The translations under genes were made by a program, and so were the position numbers. The notes beneath the pieces were generated by a model, which did no database searches, had not been told where the DNA came from, and saw nothing but the letters and a program-made list of their open reading frames with translations. From Cohnella sp. SGD-V74 (GTDB taxonomy: Bacteria > Bacillota > Bacilli > Paenibacillales > Paenibacillaceae), in assembly GCF_003001675.1 (NCBI RefSeq), contig NZ_PVYW01000017.1:1-64000 (forward strand): a stretch of DNA of 64,000 nucleotides, given 5' to 3'. This document shows positions 16,989 to 26,053 of this stretch, piece after piece; the first letter of the stretch is position 1, and each line of letters begins with the position of its first letter.

Positions 16989-17005
16989 TTTAGGATGCGA
17001 ATGCG

Positions 17006-18400
17006 TCAAGCCGCCTTCGCTTGTTCCACTTTGCCGGCTCTGGGCAGCAAACCGGCGATGAAGATTTTGACCAGCGCAATCGCCAACAGCAGAATGAAGA
17101 TCGCGTGCATGCCGGCCGCCATCTGCGACGGGACGTCCTCGGTCACGACCCGGTTGAACAGCATGCCGAATACGGCCACCGCCACCGTCTGCCCGAGCGT
17201 TCCCATGAAGGAGTTCGTGGAGGTCGCGACCCCGCGCATGTTGGCGGCCGCGGAATTTTGAATTGTCACGATCGCCGGCGTGCTGATGCAGCCCATGCCG
17301 AAGCCGATCAGTACGAGCAGCCCGATGACGTGCCAATACGAGGAACCCTCATGAAGCGTGTACAGCCACAGCGCCCCGACTGCGACGAGAATCGTTCCGA
17401 GCAGCATGAATCTGCCCGCCCCGAAGCGGAACATGTATCTGCCCGACAAATTCGAAGCGATCGGCCAAGCGAGCGACATCGGCATCAGCATCAATCCCGA
17501 CGTCGTGGCGCTGAGCCCCATGACGTTCTGAATCCACAGCGGAATGTAGATCGTCACCCCGGCGACGATGCAAAATCCGAAAAAGCCGAGCACGTACGGA
17601 ATCGTAAGCCGCCGCTCGCGGAACAGCGACAGAGGCAGCATCGGCTCCTTGGCCGCGGATTCGACGAACAGGAAGACAGCCAGAAATACGAACGACACCG
17701 CGAAGAGACCGATGATCGTCGGCGAATTCCACGCGTACGTCTCCCCTCCCGTCAGCAGCGCGAGCAGCAAGCACGAGACGCTGATCGTAAACGTCAACGC
17801 GCCCCAGTAGTCGATTCTGCTCTTGGCGACTTTGTCGAATTTCTCGTTCAAGAATCCGAGAACGAGGACGAAGGAGACGATGCTGATCGGAATGTTCATA
17901 TAGAAAATCCAGCGCCACGAGATCGTATCGACGAAATAGCCGCCCACGAACGGACCGACCAAGCCCGCGATCGACCACATCGAGGACAACACGCCCTGCA
18001 CCTTGCCCCGCTGCTCGCCGGTGTACATATCGCCTATAATCGTGAAAATGACCGGGGTCAGCGCGCCCGCTCCGATCCCTTGAATCGCCCTGAACCAGAT
18101 CAACTGGGTCATCGTCTCCGCCGCTCCGCACAGGATGGAGCCGATCAGGAACAGCGACAATCCGATCGTGAAAATCAATTTTCTCCCGAACAAATCGGCC
18201 AGCTTGCCGAAAATCGGAGTCGTGACGCAAGTCGTTAACGTATAGATGGAAAAAATCCAGCCGATCAGGCTCAACCCTTGCAAATCTTTGACAATGCTTG
18301 TCGTCGCCGTCGTTACGACCGTCGAGTCCAGCGCTCCGATGAACAGCGCGGACAGCAATCCGATCGTCACGACAGTACGGTTTGTTTTCTTCTGAGACAT
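17006..18400 (-). CDS. MFS multidrug exporter, DHA2 (EmrB/QacA) type
   Basis: 464 residues with about 14 predicted hydrophobic segments. The N-terminal motif LDSTVVTTATTSI and the inter-TM motif GKLADLFGRK are those of DHA2 drug/H+ antiporters. It would export hydrophobic toxic compounds across the membrane. It is monocistronic with its own strong promoter. Confidence 0.93.
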   Translation of the reverse strand: MSQKKTNRTVVTIGLLSALFIGALDSTVVTTATTSIVKDLQGLSLIGWIFSIYTLTTCVTTPIFGKLADLFGRKLIFTIGLSLFLIGSILCGAAETMTQLIWFRAIQGIGAGALTPVIFTIIGDMYTGEQRGKVQGVLSSMWSIAGLVGPFVGGYFVDTISWRWIFYMNIPISIVSFVLVLGFLNEKFDKVAKSRIDYWGALTFTISVSCLLLALLTGGETYAWNSPTIIGLFAVSFVFLAVFLFVESAAKEPMLPLSLFRERRLTIPYVLGFFGFCIVAGVTIYIPLWIQNVMGLSATTSGLMLMPMSLAWPIASNLSGRYMFRFGAGRFMLLGTILVAVGALWLYTLHEGSSYWHVIGLLVLIGFGMGCISTPAIVTIQNSAAANMRGVATSTNSFMGTLGQTVAVAVFGMLFNRVVTEDVPSQMAAGMHAIFILLLAIALVKIFIAGLLPRAGKVEQAKAA

Positions 18401-18449
18401 CTTGCTATCCTTCTCTCGTGCTTATAATGCTTGCTTCGATACTCTACCG

Positions 18450-18478
18450 ATCATAGGCCTGAGCTCATTCTTTGTCAA
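18450..18478 (-). promoter_or_regulatory. sigma-A promoter of the MFS exporter
   Basis: TTGACA (18478-18473), 17-base spacer, TATGAT (18455-18450) on the minus strand, about 50 bases before the ATG. Near-consensus. Confidence 0.85.
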
Positions 18479-18506
18479 CGCGAACAGAAGGGGGAGCGCA
18501 GACGCC

Positions 18507-18545
18507 AAGAAGCGCCGCTGCGATCTGCAATCGCGGGCGCTTCTT
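18507..18545 (-). terminator. terminator-like hairpin after the GH88 gene
   Basis: AAGAAGCGCC (18507-18516) pairs with GGCGCTTCTT (18536-18545). It lies 17 bases past the GH88 stop. No T run follows on the minus strand, so efficiency is uncertain. Confidence 0.5.
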
Positions 18546-18561
18546 GATCGATGCCGTCTCA

Positions 18562-19707
18562 CTAGCCTCTATCGGATTCCAGCCAATAACCTGCGATCCC
18601 CTTCTCCAAGCGAACCAAGGCTTCCAGGTAAAAGTAGTCTCCCCACACGACGAAGTCGTCCGGAGACGAGTTGCCGCGCACGTGATACGACCCTCTGGAG
18701 ATCAAGCCGTCCGCGTCTGGCTTGCCGATCGTCGCGTAATTGCGAACGAGCGATTCCATCGACCGCTGCACGCCTTCCTCAAAATACGCCCGCTCGGGGT
18801 CATCCCGCTCGATCAGGTCAAGCAGCTCCAGCAAGCCTGCCGACACGATCGCGGAAGCCGAGCTGTCGCGATAAGTCGCCTCGTCGACCGGGACATCGAA
18901 ATCCCAATAAGCGACATGGTCATCCGGCAGATGGCTCAGGAAGAAACGCGCCAGCCGCTTGGACGTCTCGAGATATTTCGCGTCCCGCGTGTAACGGTAA
19001 GACAAGGCGAAGCCGTATACGCCCCATGCCTGCCCGCGCGTCCAGGTCGATCCGTTCGTATAGCCCTGGGCCGTATCGCCGCCGACCGGCTCGCCGTTCT
19101 CGGGCTTGAAGTGGAACGTATGATAGGAGGAATCGTCCCCGCGCACGAGATAGCGGCGGCTCTTGTCGGCATGAAGGACGGCGGTCCGACGATACCGTTC
19201 CTCTCCGGTCTGTTCGTACGCCCAGTACAGAAGCGGCAAGTTCATCAGGCAGTCGATGATGATGCGCCCGCCGTTCACCGGATCGCCGGCCGGCCCCCAA
19301 GCCTGAATGTACTGACCCTGCTCACGCCACCTGGCCATCAGCTTGTCCGCCGCTCTCAGCGCGAGCTGTCTCGCTTCTTCGTCACGCTCGATGATCCACT
19401 GCGCCTTCGCGGAAGGAGAATACAGGAAGCCGATGTCGTGGTGATCGAGCACCCGGTTCGCCTCAAGCCGCTCCCGGAAGCTGCCTACCGTGCGGACGGC
19501 GGCCTCGCGGTAAGCTTTGTCCCCGCTGTACTCGTAGCACAGCCACAGCATGCCCGACCAGAACCCGTCCGTCCAGTCGTCGTTGTTCGTCAGCACGTAC
19601 GACTTGCCTCCGTCCGTGCTGACATGCGGAAACCGCTCGCCGAACCTCTCGATGTTGCGCTTCGTTTTCGCCAGCGCGTCCTCAATCGCCGCTTGCCATA
19701 AGCTCAT
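18562..19707 (-). CDS. GH88 unsaturated glucuronyl hydrolase
   Basis: 381 residues, no signal peptide, cytoplasmic. It removes the 4,5-unsaturated uronic acid left at the non-reducing end by a polysaccharide lyase. Asp91 (DHHDIGF) and Asp152 (IIIDCLMN) line up, with a constant offset of three, with catalytic Asp88 and Asp149 of Bacillus sp. GL1 UGL. The gene's start overlaps the GH35 stop by four bases, so it is the last gene of the permease-regulator-GH35 operon. Its partner lyase is the PL8 gene upstream. Confidence 0.95.
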   Translation of the reverse strand: MSLWQAAIEDALAKTKRNIERFGERFPHVSTDGGKSYVLTNNDDWTDGFWSGMLWLCYEYSGDKAYREAAVRTVGSFRERLEANRVLDHHDIGFLYSPSAKAQWIIERDEEARQLALRAADKLMARWREQGQYIQAWGPAGDPVNGGRIIIDCLMNLPLLYWAYEQTGEERYRRTAVLHADKSRRYLVRGDDSSYHTFHFKPENGEPVGGDTAQGYTNGSTWTRGQAWGVYGFALSYRYTRDAKYLETSKRLARFFLSHLPDDHVAYWDFDVPVDEATYRDSSASAIVSAGLLELLDLIERDDPERAYFEEGVQRSMESLVRNYATIGKPDADGLISRGSYHVRGNSSPDDFVVWGDYFYLEALVRLEKGIAGYWLESDRG

Positions 19708-21461
19708 CGGTTGCTCCCTCCCAAATCCGGACTGTCCAGCAGCGCGACTTCCGCCGCGTTCGTGCCGTGAAGCTCGAACACGACGATGTCGTTATCCCCT
19801 TCCCTCAGCAGCGGTCCGGGAACGTACAGACGCCGCTGCGGTCCCTTGCTCCAATAACGGCCGAGATTAAATCCGTTGACGTAGACGACGCCCTTCGTCC
19901 AGCCGTCCAGCGCGACGAACGTGTCGGCAGGCTGCCCTTCCACGGCGAACGTGCCGCGGTAGAACGCCGGCCCTTGTCCCTGCTCGCCGTTGAAGACAAG
20001 AGCCGACAGATCGTCCAGCGGCAGAGGCCGGATTTCCCAATCGTACAGAAACTGGTTGCCCAGGCGAACGCCTTCGGTAATGCCTTTATGATCTTTCAGC
20101 AGCGGGCCGTAATTGACCCGTCCCATGTTTTCGACCAGAATGTCGAGGCGCACGCCCTCCGCCGGAATATCGAACCGGATCGGGTCGGCCTCGGGCGCCC
20201 ATCTCTCGACGACGCCGGCATAACGGCCGTCGACGAAGACGAGCACGCGGTCGCGCACGTGCTGCAGCACAAGCTCGTTGTCCCGGCGCGGGCCGGAGAC
20301 GCGCGTGCTGTACAGAATAAAGCCGCTGCCTTGCCCGACCGCCTCCATCGGCTCCGGACAAGCTCTGCGGACGGGCGCCGACAGCTTGTCCAGCGCAGTG
20401 AACAAATCCGCCCGCTCCGTCAGCCGAACCGTTCCGTAGCTTGTGCGCGCGAGCGGTTCCGGCAGACTTAGCTCGGGAAGCTCGACGTACCGTCCGATCG
20501 CTTCGCGCGCGGCGTAGAACTTGTCCATCGGCTCGCCCCATTCCGACAGCAGCGTATCGTAATCGTAGCTCGTCACCGTCGGCTCGTAAGTCAAATGGTG
20601 GTTCGCGCCGTTCCAGAACCCGAAGTTCGTGCCGCCGTGAAACATATAGAAATTGACGGAAGCCCCTGCCCGCAAAATGTCGTCCAGCGCTTCGGCCATC
20701 TCCGCGGCGTCTCTCGTGTGATGCTCCTCGCCCCAATGGTCGAACCAGCCGTTCCAGAACTCCATCACCATCAGCGGTCCGTCCGGCTGATAGCGGCGAA
20801 GCTGGGCGAACGCCTCGTCGGCCCGCGAGCCGAAGTTGACCGTCTCCAGCACGCCCGGAACCATGCCTCCTTGCAGCATGAAATCCTCCGGACCGTCCGA
20901 CGTAAACAGCAGCACGTCTATCCCTCTGCGCACCATGCCGTCGCGCAAGTATTCGAGGTACTTGATGTCGTTGCCGTAGCTGCCGTACTCGTTCTCGATC
21001 TGCATCGCGATGATCGGCCCGCCGTTCGTGCACAGATAAGGAACGAGCTTGGGCAGCAGAGCGTCGTAATAGCGATCGACCTTCTCCAGATAACGCTCGT
21101 CGAAGCAGCGCAGCCGGATGCCAGGGTCGGCCAGCAGCCAGGCGGGAAGCCCGCCGAACTCCCATTCCGCGCAGATGTACGGGCTCGGCCGCACGATGAC
21201 GTGCAGTCCCAGCCGTCCCGCCAATTCGATAAAGCCGACGAGATCCGCAATCCCCTCGAATACGTACCGCCCTTCTTGCGGTTCGTGAAGGTTCCAGGGG
21301 ACGTAGGTTTCTACCGTGTTCAGCCCGCAAGCTTTCAGCTTCAGCAGGCGATCCTCCCAATATTCCGGAACGACCCGGAAATAGTGGATTGCGCCGGACA
21401 GAACGCGAATGCTTTGCCCGTTATAGGTAAATTGATTGCCTTCCGTGGCGAATACCGTCAT
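19704..21461 (-). CDS. GH35 beta-galactosidase
   Basis: 585 residues, no signal peptide. GH35 landmarks are SGAIHYFRV at the N-terminus, the acid/base Glu in QIENEYGSYG (near 154) and the nucleophile Glu in MEFWNGWFDHWG (near 234), followed by C-terminal beta-sandwich domains. It cleaves terminal beta-galactosides. Its position between the sensor/regulator and GH88 indicates it trims galactose from imported oligosaccharides of the same polymer. Confidence 0.94.
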   Translation of the reverse strand: MTVFATEGNQFTYNGQSIRVLSGAIHYFRVVPEYWEDRLLKLKACGLNTVETYVPWNLHEPQEGRYVFEGIADLVGFIELAGRLGLHVIVRPSPYICAEWEFGGLPAWLLADPGIRLRCFDERYLEKVDRYYDALLPKLVPYLCTNGGPIIAMQIENEYGSYGNDIKYLEYLRDGMVRRGIDVLLFTSDGPEDFMLQGGMVPGVLETVNFGSRADEAFAQLRRYQPDGPLMVMEFWNGWFDHWGEEHHTRDAAEMAEALDDILRAGASVNFYMFHGGTNFGFWNGANHHLTYEPTVTSYDYDTLLSEWGEPMDKFYAAREAIGRYVELPELSLPEPLARTSYGTVRLTERADLFTALDKLSAPVRRACPEPMEAVGQGSGFILYSTRVSGPRRDNELVLQHVRDRVLVFVDGRYAGVVERWAPEADPIRFDIPAEGVRLDILVENMGRVNYGPLLKDHKGITEGVRLGNQFLYDWEIRPLPLDDLSALVFNGEQGQGPAFYRGTFAVEGQPADTFVALDGWTKGVVYVNGFNLGRYWSKGPQRRLYVPGPLLREGDNDIVVFELHGTNAAEVALLDSPDLGGSNR

Positions 21462-21481
21462 CTGAACTCCCCCATGTACAA

Positions 21482-23788
21482 TCAGCCCCGGCTCTGCCTA
21501 TACTGTCCGGGCGTGATGCCTTCGTATTTCTTGAACACGCGCAGCAGCGATTGACTGCTGGCGAAGCCGCATTGCTCGGCGATGTTCTGAATCGCGTCGT
21601 CCGTGGACGTCAGCAGCGATTTCACCTTGTCGATCCGCCGCTTGTTGACGAAATCGATCAGATTCTCCCCGGTCTGCTCCTTGAAGAACCGGGACAGATA
21701 GGTCGGATTGATGTCGAAAGCCAGGGCAATGCTGGTCAAGCTCAAATTCATGTCGCTTACGTTGCCCAGCACATGCTCCACGACCTGGCTCTTCAAGTCG
21801 GTGTTGTGACTTTTCTTCTTCTGCTGCAAGTAGTCGCACACCGTTTTCAGGAATGCCAGGATCTCCTCTTCCATCTCCGCGAACGTCTCGCACTGTGTAA
21901 TCTGCTTGATCAGATCCGTCTTCTCGACCATAATTTCCGTCGTGCCGAGCTGGAACTGCTCGACCGCTTTCAGCATCGTGCCCGCCAGCTCGAACATGAG
22001 CAGCTTGGCCATCTGAGGAGACAGCGTGCCTTCCGAGAAATTCGCCACGAGAATGCGCTGCAGCACTTCCGCCGCCTGCTCGTAGTCGCCCGCGGCCATC
22101 TGGTTGATGAACTGACGCTCTTTGTCCAGCGGGTAGTACAGCTCGTTTTTAGGCCGCTTGACGGATTCGTACGCGATAATCTGGTTGGAGCCGAGCACCA
22201 GCTTGTACTCCAGCGATTCCTCGGCTTCCTCGTAACATTTCGGAATCGAAGACCAGAGCGTATGAACGTCGCTCACCCCAATGGTGAAGCGGATGAAGAA
22301 CCGCTCCTGGATGAATTTTTTCGCTTCCGCCGCAATGTGCAGCAGCTCTTTTTTCGCTTCCTTCTCCTTGCCGAGAAAGTTGACCAGACATGCGATTTTC
22401 CCGTCGATCTCGGTAAAATATGCGCGATAGCCGGACGCCAGCATTTCGCCGAAAATGTTCGTGACGATCAGGTAGACGAACTGCGATTTTTTCTCCAAAT
22501 CCAGCTTCTCATTCGCCTGGAACAGCGGAGCGTAATCCTCGATCTGCATAAGCAGCACCGTGAATCGGTCCGTCTCGAAGCGCAGATCGTGCGACTCGAT
22601 CGCCTGCGACAGCGCGGATTCCGTATCCACCCGGCCGCTCAGCAGACGATTCAAAAATTGATTGCGCAGCACGAGCCTCTGCTCCTGCATCCGCTTGTTG
22701 GCCTCATCCTGGATCGCCGCGCTTTCGGTCATGAACGACTGCAGGACGGCGAACTCGTTCGACATGCTCTTCATATTCGTTTTAACCTTGCTGGACACGA
22801 AGTCCATCATGTTTTGAATCGGAGCGTAATTCCGTCTCGTCAGCCAGAAGGCCGACAGCCCGCCCAATACGACGCACAGCAGCATCGCCAGGTAGATCAG
22901 GTTTTTCAGCAGCGTCACTTTGGCCAGATAGACTTGCTCCGGCAGCACCGAAATGTAGGTCCAATTCGTCTCGTCGGACCGGACGTAAGAGATTGCCGCG
23001 TTGCTGCCTTCGATTCGCTCGACCATAAAGCCGCGAGCATTCCGCATCAGCTCCAGAGGAAGCTCCCGCAGCTCGCTTTCCGTGCCGGTCGTCATAATCG
23101 GACGGCCTTCCCGATCGAGCACGTACACCGTCCCCTGGCTGGCGAGCTCGATTTTCGAGATCGCTTCCTTGAGCCTGCTCTGGTTCATCAGCACGACAAG
23201 CGTGGCACGGGACTGCTTCATCTCCTGCAGCGGCAGCGATTGCACGTAAACAAGAGAGTTCGCTCCCTGCTGCATGTTCTCGTTCAACGTCATGAACGTT
23301 CCGGGATCGCCCTTCTCTACCCAATCGAGCCACTCGCCGTAACTGATCCCGGAAGTTTTGTGCAGCACGGAAAACAAGTCGTCTGCCGGCATAAACGTCG
23401 TTGTCGTAATGCCGGAGTTATGATTTTTAAGATAAATGTAGACGTCGGTAATATCGCCGTTCGCGAACGTATACGACTTCAGATTCGTGATGATGTCCAT
23501 CGTGCTGAACCTGGCTTCCGTCGTATTAAGCGTATCGCGGTTCAAGTAGGCCGTCATTTTCGGATCGAACGATAACTGGGTGCCGAAGCGCCTGATGTCG
23601 GCGGTCTGATTGTCGACGAATTGCCGGACCTGATCCAGAAGCGTGTCGTTGGACTTGCGCACTTCCGTGACCAGCATATCCTGCGATCGCAGCAATACGA
23701 CCAAGGTTATGAGTATTGGAATAAACAGGACGAACAGATAAGAATACAACCAAAACTTATAAACCTTGCGCTTCATATCAGTCTTCAC
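21482..23788 (-). CDS. membrane-bound AraC-type sensor/regulator (YesS-like)
   Basis: 768 residues. A transmembrane segment near 12-33, an extracellular sensing region of about 250 residues, a second transmembrane segment near 292-313, a linker and cytoplasmic region, and two HTH motifs of an AraC domain at the C-terminus (about 665-765). This is the YesS/one-component design that couples extracellular oligosaccharide sensing to transcription of a sugar locus. It sits within the operon it probably controls, 20 bases before GH35 and 40 bases after the permease. Confidence 0.9.
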   Translation of the reverse strand: MKTDMKRKVYKFWLYSYLFVLFIPILITLVVLLRSQDMLVTEVRKSNDTLLDQVRQFVDNQTADIRRFGTQLSFDPKMTAYLNRDTLNTTEARFSTMDIITNLKSYTFANGDITDVYIYLKNHNSGITTTTFMPADDLFSVLHKTSGISYGEWLDWVEKGDPGTFMTLNENMQQGANSLVYVQSLPLQEMKQSRATLVVLMNQSRLKEAISKIELASQGTVYVLDREGRPIMTTGTESELRELPLELMRNARGFMVERIEGSNAAISYVRSDETNWTYISVLPEQVYLAKVTLLKNLIYLAMLLCVVLGGLSAFWLTRRNYAPIQNMMDFVSSKVKTNMKSMSNEFAVLQSFMTESAAIQDEANKRMQEQRLVLRNQFLNRLLSGRVDTESALSQAIESHDLRFETDRFTVLLMQIEDYAPLFQANEKLDLEKKSQFVYLIVTNIFGEMLASGYRAYFTEIDGKIACLVNFLGKEKEAKKELLHIAAEAKKFIQERFFIRFTIGVSDVHTLWSSIPKCYEEAEESLEYKLVLGSNQIIAYESVKRPKNELYYPLDKERQFINQMAAGDYEQAAEVLQRILVANFSEGTLSPQMAKLLMFELAGTMLKAVEQFQLGTTEIMVEKTDLIKQITQCETFAEMEEEILAFLKTVCDYLQQKKKSHNTDLKSQVVEHVLGNVSDMNLSLTSIALAFDINPTYLSRFFKEQTGENLIDFVNKRRIDKVKSLLTSTDDAIQNIAEQCGFASSQSLLRVFKKYEGITPGQYRQSRG

Positions 23789-23828
23789 CGCCGATGTCGA
23801 GTATCGTCCGAGTCCGCGATTGCGGCGC

Positions 23829-24707
23829 TTACTCTTTCACAGCTCCAATCATGACGCCTTTGGCGAAAAATCGTTGCAGGAACGGGTAAATCAGCAAAAT
23901 CGGAACCGTAGCAACCATAATTGTAGCATATTTGATGCTTTCCCTTACGCCTTCCTGGTCGGCCATCGCATCGCCGAGCTGCATCGAGCTCGTATCGTTC
24001 AGGACCAGGATTTCGCGCAGAATGAGCTGCAGCGGGAACAGCTCCCGGTTGCGCAGGAACAGCATGGCGTTAAACCACGAATTCCAGTGCGCGACGCCGT
24101 AGTACAGAATCATGACCGCCACGACGGGCATCGACAGCGGGATGACGATCCGGAACAGAATGCCGAACTCTCCCGCTCCGTCGATCTTCGCCGATTCGAT
24201 CAAGCTCTCCGGAAGCGCCTCGAACGACGTGCGCATAATGATCAGATTCCACGTGCTGATGGCGACGGGAACGATCAGCGCCAGCAGGCTGTTGCCCATA
24301 TGCAGCCAATTGTTGACCAGCAAGTACGTCGGAATCAGGCCGCCGCTGAAGTACATCGTGAAGATGATCGCGATCATGATCGGCTTGCGGAGCAGAAACT
24401 TCCTCGACAAGCCGTAAGCTCCCAGCGCCGTAAAAAAGAGGTTGGTGAGCGTACCGACGATCAGAATAATGAACGTATTGCGATACCCGCTGAAAATGTT
24501 CGGATTGTCGAGCACGCGAGCATAGGCGTCCCAGCTGAAGCCGAGCGGATTAAGCAGCAAGCCTTGGTGCGCGATCAGACGGTTCGAGTCGCTCAAAGAC
24601 GCCATAACGACGTGGTAAAAGGGATACAGCGTAATGACGACGAGCAGGAGCATGAGTATCCCGTTGGCTAAGTTGAAAACGCGATCGGACGCGGTCAGTT
24701 TCATCAT
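23829..24707 (-). CDS. CUT1 sugar ABC transporter permease (LplC/YtcP type)
   Basis: 292 residues with about six transmembrane segments. The EAA loop reads EALPESLIESAKIDGAGEFG (near 167). With the adjacent LplB-type permease it forms the membrane channel for oligosaccharide uptake; the ATPase is absent here, as usual in this group where a common MsmX-type ATPase serves several transporters. The Met-Met start leaves a choice of ATG 24707 or 24704. Confidence 0.93.
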   Translation of the reverse strand: MMKLTASDRVFNLANGILMLLLVVITLYPFYHVVMASLSDSNRLIAHQGLLLNPLGFSWDAYARVLDNPNIFSGYRNTFIILIVGTLTNLFFTALGAYGLSRKFLLRKPIMIAIIFTMYFSGGLIPTYLLVNNWLHMGNSLLALIVPVAISTWNLIIMRTSFEALPESLIESAKIDGAGEFGILFRIVIPLSMPVVAVMILYYGVAHWNSWFNAMLFLRNRELFPLQLILREILVLNDTSSMQLGDAMADQEGVRESIKYATIMVATVPILLIYPFLQRFFAKGVMIGAVKE

Positions 24708-24721
24708 CTATCGTTCCCTCC

Positions 24722-25630
24722 TTACCATAGCCGGTTCCCGGATACGCGTCGGGAAAACCAGTTGGCGCTGATGAGCAATGCAAAGTTGATAATCGCCTGG
24801 AACAAGCCGACGGCGGAGGTGAAGCTGTAATTCTGTCCTTCGGCGATCCCTTTGCGGTAGACGAAGGAGGAGATAATATCCCCAGTCTCGTAGGTGTTCG
24901 GATTGTAGAGCAGGATGACCTTCTCGAAGCCGATATCCATCAGACCGCCGATGCGCAGAATGAGCAAGATCATAATAATCGGAATCAGGCTAGGCAGCGT
25001 AATGCTCCACATCTGCCGGAATCTGCCCGCCCCGTCCACTCTGGCCGCCTCGTACAAATCCGGATTGATGCCGCTGATCGCCGCCAAGAAAATGATCGAC
25101 GACCAACCGAGCTCCTGCCAGATTCCCGACGCGACGTAGATGCTGCGGAAGTTCGCGGCGTCGCCGAGCAGCGTCGCGCGCTGGCCCCCGAAAAACTCGA
25201 TAATCGTATTGATGAAGCCGTCGCGGTTCGTAAAATCGAGAATGAGACCGCAGATGACGACGAGCGAGACGAAGTGCGGCAAGTAGGTAACCGTCTGGAC
25301 CACGCTCTTGAACAGCTTCCTGCGAATTTCGTTCAACAGAATCGCCAACAGGATCGGTGCAGGGAATCCGAACACGAGCTGATAGACGCTGAGCAGAAGC
25401 GTGTTGCGCAGTACTCGCCAGAAATAAATGCTGTCGAAGAAATCCTCGAAATTTTTGAAGCCGACCCATGGGCTGGACCAGATCCCTTTCGGAATGCTGT
25501 AATCCTTAAAGGCGATAATCGACCCGTACATGGGCAAATACTTGAAAATGAAATAGTACAATACGACAGGCAGCACCATCAGGTAGATGGCTTTATTTTG
25601 CACCAGGTCTCTTTTGAGTTTCTGCATCAT
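24722..25630 (-). CDS. CUT1 sugar ABC transporter permease (LplB/YteP type)
   Basis: 302 residues, six predicted transmembrane segments, EAA loop GINPDLYEAARVDGAGRF (near 180). First gene of the operon that continues through LplC, the sensor, GH35 and GH88. ATG 25630 is preferred over a TTG at 25651 because GGGAG lies 7 bases upstream. Confidence 0.93.
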   Translation of the reverse strand: MMQKLKRDLVQNKAIYLMVLPVVLYYFIFKYLPMYGSIIAFKDYSIPKGIWSSPWVGFKNFEDFFDSIYFWRVLRNTLLLSVYQLVFGFPAPILLAILLNEIRRKLFKSVVQTVTYLPHFVSLVVICGLILDFTNRDGFINTIIEFFGGQRATLLGDAANFRSIYVASGIWQELGWSSIIFLAAISGINPDLYEAARVDGAGRFRQMWSITLPSLIPIIMILLILRIGGLMDIGFEKVILLYNPNTYETGDIISSFVYRKGIAEGQNYSFTSAVGLFQAIINFALLISANWFSRRVSGNRLW

Positions 25631-25747
25631 AGGCGCTCTCCCGCCTCCCAAGAGTTCATAGTTGACTTCCTTTCGCTGTGCTGTGTAATCGGCCGATGCC
25701 GGCCATCGGCCTCATCCTGAACTCCATACTATCGGGGCGGGGGTCGC

Positions 25748-25833
25748 GTGTATATTTTCAACTCTTTAGGACGTATGCAAATCTAGACAAATCGCAGATT
25801 ACAATTCTTTACGCGATTCATTTATTTTTGGAA
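25748..25833 (-). promoter_or_regulatory. 86-base promoter/operator segment of the permease operon (copy 1)
   Basis: Aligned by eye without gaps to the segment before the solute-binding protein gene, with about 73 of 86 bases identical. On the minus strand the conserved blocks are ATAAATGAA, CGTAAAGAATTGT, GATTTGTCTAGATTTG and AGAGTTG..AATATACAC. TTGCAT with an AATATA/TATACA box further down is the probable promoter; the upstream blocks are the likely binding site of the locus regulator. Confidence 0.65.
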
Positions 25834-25900
25834 TGGCGCGGCCAAGCCTTGCGGGGCATGCGTTTGCCCCCTGGCCTCAGTGAAGCTGCAGCCGCGGCTC

Positions 25901-25974
25901 CAGGGCCAAGATTTGGCCTCCACGTAACCGTCGCTATCCCGCTCCCCCGAGTCCAAGGCCAAATCTTGGCCCTG
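25901..25974. repeat. 19-bp perfect inverted repeat with 36-base loop
   Basis: CAGGGCCAAGATTTGGCCT (25901-25919) is exactly complementary to AGGCCAAATCTTGGCCCTG (25956-25974). Each arm is itself close to a palindrome (GGCCAAgATTTGGCC). It lies between the PL8 terminator and the permease promoter. Confidence 0.85.
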
Positions 25975-26019
25975 AAGACTCCCCATGAGTGGCTGGCTCC
26001 AATATCGTCACATTAAAAA

Positions 26020-26045
26020 AGGCTCCCGGACGAATCCGGGAACCT
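26020..26045 (-). terminator. Rho-independent terminator of the PL8 gene
   Basis: On the minus strand GGTTCCCGGAT, TCGT, CCGGGAGCC is followed by six T residues (26015-26020), 9 bases after the PL8 stop. Confidence 0.9.
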
Positions 26046-26053
26046 GTCGCCGA

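Larger units (their letters stand above)
25631..26053. other. 423-base intergenic region before the permease operon
   Basis: No gene. It holds, from right to left, the terminator of the PL8 gene (26020-26045), a long inverted repeat (25901-25974), a small hairpin (GGGGCA/TGCCCC near 25854-25871) and the promoter segment of the permease operon (25748-25833), followed by about 117 bases of leader to the first ATG. Confidence 0.7.
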
